42,511 nucleotides of DNA. Source: Acidobacteria bacterium RIFCSPLOWO2_02_FULL_67_21 (GTDB lineage: Bacteria > Acidobacteriota > Vicinamibacteria > Vicinamibacterales > UBA2999). How positions within the stretch are numbered: position 1 is the first letter of the stretch; each line of letters starts with the position of its first letter. Made by a program: the position numbers and the translations under genes. The DNA lies in NCBI GenBank assembly GCA_001767195.1, contig MEKU01000093.1, positions 9,312-51,822 on the forward strand. The letters run 5' to 3'. Shown here in pieces: positions 1 through 13,959 of this stretch. A model generated the notes under the pieces. It was not told where the DNA came from. It was given only the letters and a program-made list of their open reading frames with translations, and did not search any database.

Positions 1-1363
1 ACTCACGGCGCAGAAGCAAGTGCCTGGGCTCATAAGGGTAGAGCACCTTTCGCTTCTCGTGATCAAGCCCATCTTCAAAGGCTTCCAGTGGCGCGATGCC
101 GACGTCGCCGCCGAGCTCACTGAGTTTCCCGAGCGCCGCCCACGCAGCTTCGATCTCTCCGGTGCTGTACGGCAGCGCGGTCCTCTCGTCACGCCCGCGG
201 TCGATCACGAGGACGGTACCGCTCCCACCGTAGCGGGCGCAGCGGCCGAAGCGCTGCACCAGGCTTGGCCACGGGGCAAGGTCGGTCACGACGCAACCAG
301 CCGAGATGTCAACGCCGGCTTCGACGACCTGCGTGGCCACGATGATGCGGTCCGCGCCAGCCACGCATGCCGCACGGCTGAGGAACCTCTGCCTCCACGC
401 AACGCGCTCCGCCGGGCGGAAGCGGCTATGAATCAGTTCGACTTGCTGTACGGGCGCCAGCGCGTGCAACTCGTCGAACGTCGCGCACGCGCGATCCACC
501 GTATTGCACACCACGAGCGTGATCCGCCCATAGTCGCCGGCGGGGAGTTGTTGATGCTCGTCGAGAACGCGCTCCGCGAAGGCTCTCGCGTCCTCGTCCG
601 CGATGCTCGTCACGGAGAGCGTTTTGGAGATTGAACCAAGACTGCTACTGCGCTGATCCGGTGGAACTGTCGACGGATCACGGACCCAGTCGTCGTAGCG
701 CGGTTCGGTGTCCACGCTCTTCAGCCATGCTGGCTGAAGCGTCGCGCTCATCCACCACGTGTGGCGCGGTCGAAAGCCTCTGGCGGCGTCCTGGTCGTGA
801 TAGGCCTGTAGCTGGGCGCTGGTCGCGAGTCCGACGTCCATCAGTTGGACTTCGTCCATCACCCAAAGCGCGTCATGGCTCAAGAGGCCAAACTCAAGAG
901 GCCAGCGCGCTCGACCGCTCGCGTAGCCCCTGTTCAGCGCGCGGGACAGGAGCATGTCCTGAGTCCCGATGAGGACAGCGGACTCCTCTGGGAACAAATT
1001 CCAGTCACCGCCCGGATCGGCACCACCCAGGAGCCGATGCACGCCGACCTTACCCGCATGCTCTGGGGATCCGTTCCATAGGAGATCCAGGCGGCTCAAA
1101 GCTTCGCGCACCACATCGTCTGTCTGCTCCACGAGGACACGCATGGGCAGGCACCACACCAGCCGGCGAGGCCACGCGTCATCTTGCCGATGAAGGCGAT
1201 GCCATGACCATGCAGCGAGAACCCCGAGAGTCTTACCCATTCCAGTTGGGATGCGGATGATACGGGTGCGCGCCTTCCCTGCAGCGGCAAGCGACCGCTG
1301 CCACTCATGCGGCGCCTGCGCGGAGCCGGTGAGCCGAGAGAACCAGGAGTCGAAGTCAGTCAC
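1..1363 (-). CDS. cas3: CRISPR-associated helicase Cas3, type I-G/I-U like (partial, 3' end outside window)
   Basis: The reading frame gives 454 residues with no stop before the left edge. It starts at GTG 1363, the first start codon after an in-frame TGA at 1367-1369. Superfamily 2 helicase motifs are clear: GMGKT (about residues 41-45), the DEVQ box (170-173), SAT (206-208), a VVEAGVDIS segment (about 347-354) and QRFGRCAR (370-377). Cas3 unwinds and degrades target DNA recruited by Cascade. There is no HD nuclease domain before motif I. In type I-G (old I-U) Cas3 the helicase comes first and HD is C-terminal, so HD would lie off the left edge; this is family knowledge plus inference. The gene is divergent from the plus-strand nucleotidyltransferase at 1593 and separated from cas4-1 by about 2.5 kb of other genes, so it probably has its own promoter in 1364-1592. 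Confidence 0.88.
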   Translation of the reverse strand, partial: MTDFDSWFSRLTGSAQAPHEWQRSLAAAGKARTRIIRIPTGMGKTLGVLAAWSWHRLHRQDDAWPRRLVWCLPMRVLVEQTDDVVREALSRLDLLWNGSPEHAGKVGVHRLLGGADPGGDWNLFPEESAVLIGTQDMLLSRALNRGYASGRARWPLEFGLLSHDALWVMDEVQLMDVGLATSAQLQAYHDQDAARGFRPRHTWWMSATLQPAWLKSVDTEPRYDDWVRDPSTVPPDQRSSSLGSISKTLSVTSIADEDARAFAERVLDEHQQLPAGDYGRITLVVCNTVDRACATFDELHALAPVQQVELIHSRFRPAERVAWRQRFLSRAACVAGADRIIVATQVVEAGVDISAGCVVTDLAPWPSLVQRFGRCARYGGSGTVLVIDRGRDERTALPYSTGEIEAAWAALGKLSELGGDVGIAPLEAFEDGLDHEKRKVLYPYEPRHLLLRRE

Positions 1364-1592
1364 GCGTCAATTCCACTGTCTCAGCTCTGGGGACAACCGG
1401 TCCGTGGTCTGTTCTTGGTCACCATGGCACGGGCGCCTTGACTGGACGCGATCTTACTCGCGGCTAGTGACAGCCCAGGTCACACGCAGCCACGCCGCGC
1501 CAAAGATACCCGATCCACCCTGCATTCAGCGCTGCTACGAACTTTCATCCAGCCCCGGCGAACCGCCGGTAGAATGCGAATCAGCCACCCGC

Positions 1593-2114
1593 ATGGACCG
1601 CCGCACCTTCTGGAAGACTGTCACCGTGGATCGATCCGATCTCCTCGACCGGCTCATCGCCCTCCTGCGCGACTGTGGAGTCCGCTTCTGCGTCATCGGC
1701 GGACAAGCCGTGAATGCGTACGTCGAGCCGGTGGTCGGCCTCGACCTCGATATCGTCGTCGCCCTGGAGGATCTTAGCGATCTCACCGGCGTCCTCGCGT
1801 CGCATTTTCGCGTGGAACGATTCGAGCACAGCGTGAATGTGTCGGCCGAGGGAAGCGATCTCCGCGTGCAGATTCAGCTCGATCCTCGATACCCGCCGTT
1901 CGTGGAACGGGCGAGCGAGCGCGACATCCTTGGCGAGCGCCTGCCCGTGGCGTGCGTGGAGGATGTGCTGCAGGGCAACATCTGGGCGGCGCAGGATCCC
2001 GAGCGCCGCGCGAGCAGGCGACAGAAGGACCTCGCCGATATCGCGCGTTTGATCGAGGCCGAGCCTGCGCTTCGCGCCCGCGTTCCGCAGGATGTGCTCG
2101 GGCGATTGGTGTAG
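1593..2114 (+). CDS. Nucleotidyltransferase-fold protein (AbiEii/DUF6036-like)
   Basis: 173 residues from ATG 1593; GTG 1626 is an alternative start that would begin right before the conserved helix. The N-terminal core has the polymerase-beta-like nucleotidyltransferase pattern: a VIGGQAVNAY segment followed by LDLDIVV, giving the paired acidic residues for metal binding. A run with QKDLADIARL near the C-terminus is typical of proteins annotated as nucleotidyltransferase of the AbiEii/DUF6036 type. These proteins are often one half of toxin-antitoxin or abortive-infection modules, but no partner specific to this gene is obvious unless it is the following MNT/HEPN pair 50 bp downstream. It is the first gene of a plus-strand block that lies between cas3 and the cas4-1/cas2 operon. 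Confidence 0.75.
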   Translation: MDRRTFWKTVTVDRSDLLDRLIALLRDCGVRFCVIGGQAVNAYVEPVVGLDLDIVVALEDLSDLTGVLASHFRVERFEHSVNVSAEGSDLRVQIQLDPRYPPFVERASERDILGERLPVACVEDVLQGNIWAAQDPERRASRRQKDLADIARLIEAEPALRARVPQDVLGRLV

Positions 2115-2164
2115 GGACCGGCGCGCGACACCCGCGCCGCACGGAACGGGATAATCTATTCGCC

Positions 2165-2503
2165 ATGCCGCCACTGGACCAGCGCCGCGAAGCGGCCATC
2201 GCCGATTTCCTCAGGCATCTCCGCCTCGCCCTCGGAGGTCACCTCGTCGATGTGCGCCTGTTCGGATCGGTCGCCCGCGGCGACGCTCGACCCGATTCGG
2301 ACATCGATATCCTCGTCGTCGTACAGCCGGACGACGATAGAGCCAGGCTGGAACGCGTGGCGGTCGATACGGCCTTCGACGTAAACCTCCAGCACGATGT
2401 CTATATCTCACCACGCGTGCTCACGCCAGGCATTCTGGCCGACCCGGTCTGGGGTCAGACACCATTCCTCAAGGCCGTTCAGCGGGAAAGCGTGGCCCTG
2501 TAG
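2165..2503 (+). CDS. mntA: Minimal nucleotidyltransferase (MNT) antitoxin
   Basis: 112 residues from ATG 2165. The signature GSVARGDARPDSDIDILV fits the GSX10DXD active site of minimal nucleotidyltransferases. In known MNT-HEPN systems the MNT protein adds AMP groups to the HEPN partner and so silences its RNase activity. The next gene is a HEPN-domain protein whose GTG start overlaps the last base of this gene's TAG stop, so the two are translationally coupled in the usual MNT-HEPN order. Both active-site acidic residues are present, which suggests an active enzyme. The symbol follows the MntA/HepT naming of this module and is assigned by family only. Confidence 0.82.
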   Translation: MPPLDQRREAAIADFLRHLRLALGGHLVDVRLFGSVARGDARPDSDIDILVVVQPDDDRARLERVAVDTAFDVNLQHDVYISPRVLTPGILADPVWGQTPFLKAVQRESVAL

Positions 2504-2907
2504 TGTCGCCGAAGCTGGAGATCGCCAAACGCCGCATTCAGCGCGCTCATGACACGCTGAAGGAGGGCGACCTCCTGATTGCCGCCCGTCACTGGCGCGG
2601 GGCCCTCAATCGAGTTTATTACGCGGCGTTCTATGCGGCGCGCGCGCTTTTGGCGACACAGGACCTCGACGCAGGACGACACAGTGGCGTCATCGCGCTG
2701 TTCCAGCAGCACTTCGTCAAGACCGGCATCGTACCAGCCAACGTCGCCAAGGCGCTGCCCTACGCGTTCGAAGCACGACAGACGAGCGACTATGCCGATG
2801 TCGCGGAACCCGGCGAGGAGGAGGTTAACGCCCTACAGATGTCAGTGAGAGCCTTCGTCGCTGCGTGCGCGCGATTCGTCGAGCAACAGATCGTCGAAGA
2901 GAAATGA
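2503..2907 (+). CDS. hepT: HEPN-domain toxin partner of the MNT protein
   Basis: 134 residues from GTG 2503, overlapping the upstream stop by one base. It is all-helical in character and matches the HEPN family of Pfam PF05168: a NRVYYAAFYAARALL helix, an H-S-G-V-I-A-L-F stretch, and an R(Q)TSDYADV motif. HEPN proteins paired with MNT are usually RNases or tRNA-directed toxins. The canonical RX4-6H catalytic motif is not clearly placed here. An RIQRAH near residue 9-15 fits the spacing but lies in the first helix and may be chance. So the toxin role rests on the operon arrangement more than on a visible catalytic site. Confidence 0.8.
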   Translation: MSPKLEIAKRRIQRAHDTLKEGDLLIAARHWRGALNRVYYAAFYAARALLATQDLDAGRHSGVIALFQQHFVKTGIVPANVAKALPYAFEARQTSDYADVAEPGEEEVNALQMSVRAFVAACARFVEQQIVEEK

Positions 2908-2910
2908 GCC

Positions 2911-3099
<189 letters not shown>

Positions 3100-3600
3100 G
3101 CTCCGAGAAAACGCGGCCCCACCGGCGAATACGGTCGATATCCAGGCGTCTGCCCTGGCGAATGACGACGGACTTGATGTCCTCAACGTCCCGAGGCCGG
3201 GCTGCAATCGCCTTGTACACAATCAGGTCTTCGGCAGAACAAGTCTGCAGGCCCACGCCCGGCTCGAATTCATACGGCGTGGCCCGGTCGAGCGCTTCCC
3301 GTTCGAACTCGAACGCGCCGAGCGAGAGGTCCATGTCGACGCCGTTCGTTGCGCGGACGAGAAGCACCCGATTGGCCAGCGCGAAATCCCGGGCGTCGTC
3401 GCGGCGCGCGGCGAAACGGCCCAGCACAGCATCGATGACGCGAGCCTCGGTCCCGTAGTCTGCCAGCACGGTGGCGTCAACGTCGCGCGTCAGCCTCGGT
3501 TCGCCCCATCGTTGGACGACCAGGCCGCCGATCAGGCAGGCCTTGAACCCGCTTGCCTCCAGGAAGTGGATCAGTTCGCGGGCGGCGGCCACGAGCGCCG

Positions 3601-3858
3601 TCATCGCCGTCCGGCGCGACGCGACGCGACCATGAACCAGCCCTGCTGAGTGACGAGTTCAACCCCCATGTCGTCCAGAGGGAACGGTCGCCACAACGCG
3701 AACAGATCCCTCGTCTGCTGCCGGGCTTCTTCATCAGTCATCCGCGCGAGTCGCTCGGCGCGCTCCTGCTCGAGGAGCGGGCCGGTTACTTTCCAGGTGT
3801 CCAGCCATCGCTTCAACCCGGCCCTGACGTCGTCGCGGGACAGATCGGTCGGCGTCAT
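3601..3858 (-). CDS. Small protein paired with the AbiEii-like nucleotidyltransferase (candidate antitoxin)
   Basis: 85 residues from ATG 3858; GTG 3873, two bases after the cas4-1 stop, would add five residues. The protein is charged and helical (GLKRWLDTWKVTGPLLEQERAERL) with no domain I recognise. It overlaps the following nucleotidyltransferase start by four bases. A small acidic/helical protein directly before and coupled to a nucleotidyltransferase is the usual layout of an antitoxin or partner subunit. That role is inference from context only. Confidence 0.6.
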   Translation of the reverse strand: MTPTDLSRDDVRAGLKRWLDTWKVTGPLLEQERAERLARMTDEEARQQTRDLFALWRPFPLDDMGVELVTQQGWFMVASRRAGRR

Positions 3859-3875
3859 GGGGCGATTGTACACAC

Positions 3876-5708
3876 CTACCGCGTCTCGAAGCCGGGATAG
3901 CTCGGCAGCTCGCCGGTGACGACCCGCGCCAGCAGGCGCGCCTGGATCTCGAGCACCCGCCGGTAGTTCACGCGGTAGCCGAACAGGGGGTGCGTCACCA
4001 GCGCATCCATGCGCTGCTCGTAGGCGGTGATGAACCGTTTGCGCCCCTTTGGCGTCAACGCCACGGACGGCCCGACCTGGATGAAGTCGTCCGGCGTCAC
4101 CATCCGCGTATTGACGGCTGTGATTACGGCCGAATCGACGATGAGCGGGCGGAAGCCTTCCATCAGATCGAGCGCCAGCGCCGGCCGGCCGAAGCGCGGC
4201 TGATGGTAGAAGCCCATGAAGGGATCGAATCCAATCGCGTGACAGGTGATCGTCAGATCGCGCGCCAGCATGCTGTAGCCGAAGGACAGCAGCGCGTTCA
4301 CGGGGTCGCGAGGCGGACGACGATTGCGCCGCGTGAAGTCGAACTGCGGCCGATCGGCTTCGTCGTCCACTTTGAGCATGCCGGCCAGGTTGGCGAAGTA
4401 GTAGTGCGCGGCGGTGCCCTCGAGGCCGAGCAGGGTGTCGAGCTGGCCCGCATCGAGCGCCTGGCGCGCAAGCCGCTTCAACGCGTCGACGGCGCGGGCC
4501 GGCGGCTCCACGTGGTTGCGCTGGAGCAGCGTCCGCTGATTCCGGATCTTGCTCGCCACGATCTCCCGGGCCACGCGCAGGCAGAAGGCCTCGTCATCGG
4601 CGCGACGGAACTGCTCCTGCCGCAGGAAGACGTTCTTCAGGCCGAGGCCCTGCGTCAACCCGTGGAACCACCCGCCGAACGAGAAGTGCGCCACCGGCCG
4701 CTCGGCATCGCACAGCGCCTGAATCGCCCCGGCGGTGAGCGAGACGTTGCCGAAGACGCTCACCTGTGAGATCTCACGGATGCGGACTTCCTGCACCAGC
4801 TCACGCTTCTCTCTGACCTGCAGGACGTCATTCGACTTCCCAATCAGAAAGTTGTAACCGGTCACGTACAACGGACGCAGGTCGTCGCGCGCCGGCACCA
4901 GCCGTCGAATCTCGTCTTCGACCGCGTCCGCCGGGGCGGACGCAGCGGACTCGAACAGCCCGAGCTGGCCGCCCGTGTCGGCTTCGGGCTCCCGCCACGC
5001 CAGGGCCGCCCGCGTCTCGTCCGGCAGGCAGATCGAGACGAGCGAGCATCGCGGGCACTTCGGGCTGTCGGAGAGAGGCGCAGGAATGAGCCCGGCAGCC
5101 GCCACCGCGCGGGCACGACCGAGCGCATCCAGCGCCTCGCTCACCAGCGCCTCATCGATCGGGACCCGGACACGCTGTTTCGTGGCGTTGTAGTAGACAA
5201 CCGCCTCGTCACAGTGATAGCCGTTGTCCCGAAGGACGAGCGCCTGGACACAGACCTGGGCCCGGTCGGCCGGCCATGCCTCGAGCGCGCCGTCACGATC
5301 GCGCGGCGCGCCGTGCTTGTAGTCGACCGGGGCCACACTCTGGCCGTCCCCTTCAACAAGATCGATGCTGGCAATGAGGTGGTGGGCGTCGCTCGTCAGC
5401 GTCACCGATCGGGAGTGGATGCGCTCGGTCCCGGCCTCATCGGCCGCCGGCATCGCATCCGCCTTCTCCCCCAGCTTCTCGTGCCGCAGCGCGCCTTCCA
5501 CCGTGTCGGCGCTATGGGCGAAGACGCCTTCCACCCACTCGTAGAAGAACAATCGCGGACAGTAGACGAACTCGTTCAACATGCGGGCGGGCAGGTAGTC
5601 CGGCAGTGACACCGGCCGCCTGAGAGTGGCCTTGGCGGGAATCGGTCGATTGGGAAATACGAGTGGGGACGGAAGGGCCTCAGCGCTCATGCACGGCTCC
5701 CACGTCAC
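3876..5708 (-). CDS. cas4-cas1: CRISPR-associated Cas4-Cas1 fusion protein
   Basis: 610 residues from GTG 5708, which overlaps the cas2 stop as GTGA; ATG 5690 is an alternative start. The N-terminal Cas4 exonuclease part has C50 (FVYCPRLFF), D116 (IDLVE), the D129-Y-K131 catalytic pair, and C218, C221 and C227 for the iron-sulfur cluster. After a linker near residues 235-270, the Cas1 integrase part spans about 277-605, with E430 (LGLEGTAAHYYF), H502 (FYHQPRFG) and the LDLMEGFRP segment (513-521) carrying the last metal ligand. All catalytic residues of both halves look intact. Cas1 integrates prespacers with Cas2, and Cas4 trims them and selects the PAM. Such fusions are characteristic of type I-G (I-U) and some other loci. 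Confidence 0.95.
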   Translation of the reverse strand: MTWEPCMSAEALPSPLVFPNRPIPAKATLRRPVSLPDYLPARMLNEFVYCPRLFFYEWVEGVFAHSADTVEGALRHEKLGEKADAMPAADEAGTERIHSRSVTLTSDAHHLIASIDLVEGDGQSVAPVDYKHGAPRDRDGALEAWPADRAQVCVQALVLRDNGYHCDEAVVYYNATKQRVRVPIDEALVSEALDALGRARAVAAAGLIPAPLSDSPKCPRCSLVSICLPDETRAALAWREPEADTGGQLGLFESAASAPADAVEDEIRRLVPARDDLRPLYVTGYNFLIGKSNDVLQVREKRELVQEVRIREISQVSVFGNVSLTAGAIQALCDAERPVAHFSFGGWFHGLTQGLGLKNVFLRQEQFRRADDEAFCLRVAREIVASKIRNQRTLLQRNHVEPPARAVDALKRLARQALDAGQLDTLLGLEGTAAHYYFANLAGMLKVDDEADRPQFDFTRRNRRPPRDPVNALLSFGYSMLARDLTITCHAIGFDPFMGFYHQPRFGRPALALDLMEGFRPLIVDSAVITAVNTRMVTPDDFIQVGPSVALTPKGRKRFITAYEQRMDALVTHPLFGYRVNYRRVLEIQARLLARVVTGELPSYPGFETR

Positions 5709-6094
5709 GCGCCATCATCTGCAAGCAGCGCCCGGGCCTCGCGCGCGTTCCGTATCGCGTTTGTCGTCCTCAAAGGTCCCGCGGGCTGCGCCTCGTCTTC
5801 CCGGTCAACCACGATGCACGGGCTGTCGAACGGGCTGTACGGACGCCCGACGGCGGTGATGACGCGGTCGCCACGCCCTTCAGACGGGCCGAGCTCGACG
5901 AACAGCACCTGGTCCTCGCGGTGATTGACGATCTCGCTCAGGAGGTGCCGGCAGCGGGCGAGGTCGGTCCGCGTGAGCTGGCACTCGAACACCGAATACT
6001 GCAGATGATCGCCAAACCCGCGCATCGTCTTATGGACGCGGCGCAGGCGGAGATCGTTCGAGATGTCGTAGCAGACCAGGTAGGTATTCCGCAC
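5705..6094 (-). CDS. cas2: CRISPR-associated endoribonuclease-fold protein Cas2
   Basis: 129 residues from GTG 6094. The N-terminus YLVCYDISNDLRLRRVHK is the Cas2 first strand with the conserved Asp, followed by QYSVFECQL and a VLFVELGP strand. Cas2 forms the dimer that bridges two Cas1 dimers during spacer integration. At 129 residues it is longer than the usual 90-100, with about 30 extra residues at the C-terminus. It lies upstream of cas4-1 and is coupled to it by a four-base GTGA overlap; in many loci cas1 comes first. The 63 bp upstream of it hold no CRISPR repeat. Confidence 0.93.
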   Translation of the reverse strand: MRNTYLVCYDISNDLRLRRVHKTMRGFGDHLQYSVFECQLTRTDLARCRHLLSEIVNHREDQVLFVELGPSEGRGDRVITAVGRPYSPFDSPCIVVDREDEAQPAGPLRTTNAIRNAREARALLADDGA

Positions 6095-6157
6095 GCACGA
6101 GGCGTATCGGCTCGAAGGGGCGCCTTCTTGAACCGCCCCGGGGTAGGGGGAATCGGT

Positions 6158-6418
6158 TTACCGCACGCCGCGCAGCATCAGGCTCAAGATCGCGGTCATC
6201 GCCGCGAGCTGGCCGATCCAGAACAGGAAGTTCCACTTGAGGATATCCGCCCTCACGTTGGCCATGTCGAGCCGCAGCTTCCCTATCTCCTCGGTAAGCC
6301 GCCGCTCGAAGCTGTCGACCGCCAGGCGGTGCGCCTCGGCAAACATCATCACGAGTCCGTCCGATCCAGCATCGCCCAGCTTCTCGCGGAGAGCCTTCGG
6401 TACGAGCAACGTCGCCAT
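6158..6418 (-). CDS. Small coiled-coil protein with C-terminal membrane segment (DUF1640-like)
   Basis: 86 residues from ATG 6418, chosen because a good Shine-Dalgarno (gaggtggg) lies just upstream; the frame is open to 6466. The middle (FAEAHRLAVDSFERRLTEEIGKLRLDMANVRADI) is a predicted coiled coil and the end (FLFWIGQLAAMTAILSLML) is one membrane helix. This shape matches small DUF1640/CCDC90-like proteins found scattered in bacteria. Function unknown. It lies 63 bp upstream of cas2 on the same strand and could share its transcript. Confidence 0.65.
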   Translation of the reverse strand: MATLLVPKALREKLGDAGSDGLVMMFAEAHRLAVDSFERRLTEEIGKLRLDMANVRADILKWNFLFWIGQLAAMTAILSLMLRGVR

Positions 6419-6502
6419 CCCCACCTCTTCACCGGCGCCTGACCTCGCTCCAGACGACGATGCCATCGTCGAACCGAGGTGTCAAATCGCCGATCCCATG
6501 GG

Positions 6503-7537
6503 TCAGTCCCTCAGCCGCTCCGCCAGCACCTTGATGATCCGCTCGCCGTGGAACCGCCCGTTCTCGATGAAGATCAAGCCGGTGTTCCGCCCGGCCGACG
6601 CGGCGCCGGCAATGAAGAGATTGGGGACGTTGGTCTCGAACGTCTCGGGATCGAGCTGCGGCTTCAGCGTGGCCTCGTCGCACGCAACCCCGGCCTTTCG
6701 CATCAGGTCGACATCCGGCCTGTAGCCGGTCAGCAGGAACACGGCATCGGCGGGAATCTCCTCGCGTATCGGCTCCCGTGACCCGGCGCCGGCCTGTTCG
6801 GCCTGCGATTCGACGATCACCGAGCTCCGCCTGATCTCGACCACCTTCGTATTGAAGCGCGTGGCGATCGATCCTTCCTTGACGCGGTTCTCGATGTCGG
6901 GACGGATCCAATACTTGATGGTGTCGCCGAGCGTCTCATGCCTGTGCACGAGCGTGACGTGCGCACCGCCACGGAAGAGCTCCAGTGAGGCCTCCGCCGC
7001 GGAGTTCTTTCCGCCGACGACGACCACGCGCTGCCGGTAGTACGGGTGGGCCTCGGTGTAGTAGTGCGACACGTGCGGGAGATCCTCTCCGGGCACACCC
7101 AGATAGTTGGGATGGTCGTAATACCCGATCGCGAGCACGACGGCCCGCGCCTGCCTCGACCGGGCATTCCCGCGTCCGTCCTCTGTCGAAACAATGAACA
7201 CGCCTTGGCCCGCCGAAGCCTCTCGCGAAGGCGGCTCGATCTCGACGACCCGCTCGTGAAAGCTGATCTGCAGGCCGTATGTGTCGACCACACGCCGGTA
7301 ATACCGCAGCGCCTCCAGGCGCGTCGGTTTGTCGTACGGCGTGACGAGCGGCAGGCCGCCGATCTCGAGCAGCTCCGGCGTGGTGAAGAACACCATGTGC
7401 GTCGGAAAGTGGAAGATGCCGTTGACGAGCACGCCCTTCTCGACCACGAGGTAGTCGAGCCCCTGCTGCGTGGCGGCAATGGCGGCGGCAAGGCCGGACG
7501 GCCCCGCCCCTACGATCAGAACGTCACGAACGGACAC
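6503..7537 (-). CDS. ypdA: YpdA/Bdr-like NAD(P)/FAD-dependent disulfide reductase
   Basis: 344 residues from GTG 7537. The N-terminal FAD Rossmann motif is VGAGPSGLAAA (about 10-20), and a second dinucleotide site VVVGGKNSAAEASL follows near residue 170. The C-terminal FAD-binding stretch NLFIAGAASAGRNTGLIFIENG closes the fold. The pattern GIFHFPTHMVFFTTPELLEIGGLP is typical of the YpdA family, which in Firmicutes reduces bacillithiol disulfide. Some other phyla with this gene also make bacillithiol, so this organism may use it; that is inference. It stands alone between gltD and the coiled-coil gene. Confidence 0.8.
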   Translation of the reverse strand: MSVRDVLIVGAGPSGLAAAIAATQQGLDYLVVEKGVLVNGIFHFPTHMVFFTTPELLEIGGLPLVTPYDKPTRLEALRYYRRVVDTYGLQISFHERVVEIEPPSREASAGQGVFIVSTEDGRGNARSRQARAVVLAIGYYDHPNYLGVPGEDLPHVSHYYTEAHPYYRQRVVVVGGKNSAAEASLELFRGGAHVTLVHRHETLGDTIKYWIRPDIENRVKEGSIATRFNTKVVEIRRSSVIVESQAEQAGAGSREPIREEIPADAVFLLTGYRPDVDLMRKAGVACDEATLKPQLDPETFETNVPNLFIAGAASAGRNTGLIFIENGRFHGERIIKVLAERLRD

Positions 7538-7554
7538 GGCTCAATCATAACGAA

Positions 7555-7628
7555 GCCACAGAGACACAGAGGCACGGAGATCAGATCCTTCCATCCAAGG
7601 ATACTCTGTCTCTCTGTGCCTCTGTGGC
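7555..7628. repeat. Imperfect inverted repeat between gltD and ypdA
   Basis: Arms 7555-7579 (gccacagagacacagaggca and on) and 7604-7628 pair with about 21 of 25 matches around a loop of roughly 24 bases. The motif resembles the ccacagaggcacagag repeats seen between genes in several phyla. It sits directly after the gltD stop and may act as a transcription terminator or processing hairpin before ypdA. Confidence 0.7.
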
Positions 7629-7643
7629 CCGTTGGGGTGACGG

Positions 7644-13679
<6,036 letters not shown>

Positions 13680-13755
13680 CGGTCGGATCGTTATACCTGC
13701 CCGCGAACCATAAGTTAAATACAATGTTCTTGGACAATCCATCTGCCTGAGTCAT

Positions 13756-13848
13756 GCAAGGGGCAAGGGGCAAGGGGGCAAGAACGCGCCTCCTGCCCCC
13801 TCCCTAGCCCCCTAGCCCCCTTGTCCCCTTGCCCCCTCGCCCCCTTCA
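13756..13848. repeat. G-run and C-run inverted repeat upstream of the radical SAM gene
   Basis: A G-rich arm made of tandem ggggcaa units (13756-13782) is followed by a C-rich arm made of tagcccc and ttgcccc units (13790-13848), which can pair as a long imperfect hairpin. The runs of four or five G could also form a G-quadruplex. It lies in the 280 bp between the divergent gltB and radical SAM genes. No other gene or feature was seen there. Confidence 0.65.
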
Positions 13849-13945
13849 GGGAGCCACCCGTCCCCGCGGAGCGCCAATCCGCTGAAAAACAGGCGCAAAC
13901 AGGCCAGGGGTTCCCTAGAATGTGCGGAATCAACACACAGGCCTG

Positions 13946-13956
13946 ACGGAGGAGAG
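13946..13956 (+). promoter_or_regulatory. Ribosome binding site that sets the radical SAM start
   Basis: The sequence acggaggagag lies at good spacing before ATG 13960. It favours ATG over the in-frame TTG at 13957. Confidence 0.75.
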
Positions 13957-13959
13957 TTG

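Noticed and set aside
6095-6157. Possible CRISPR leader or repeat next to cas2
   Set aside because: Only 63 bp are available before the next gene and no repeat unit occurs twice. No array was seen anywhere in the window.
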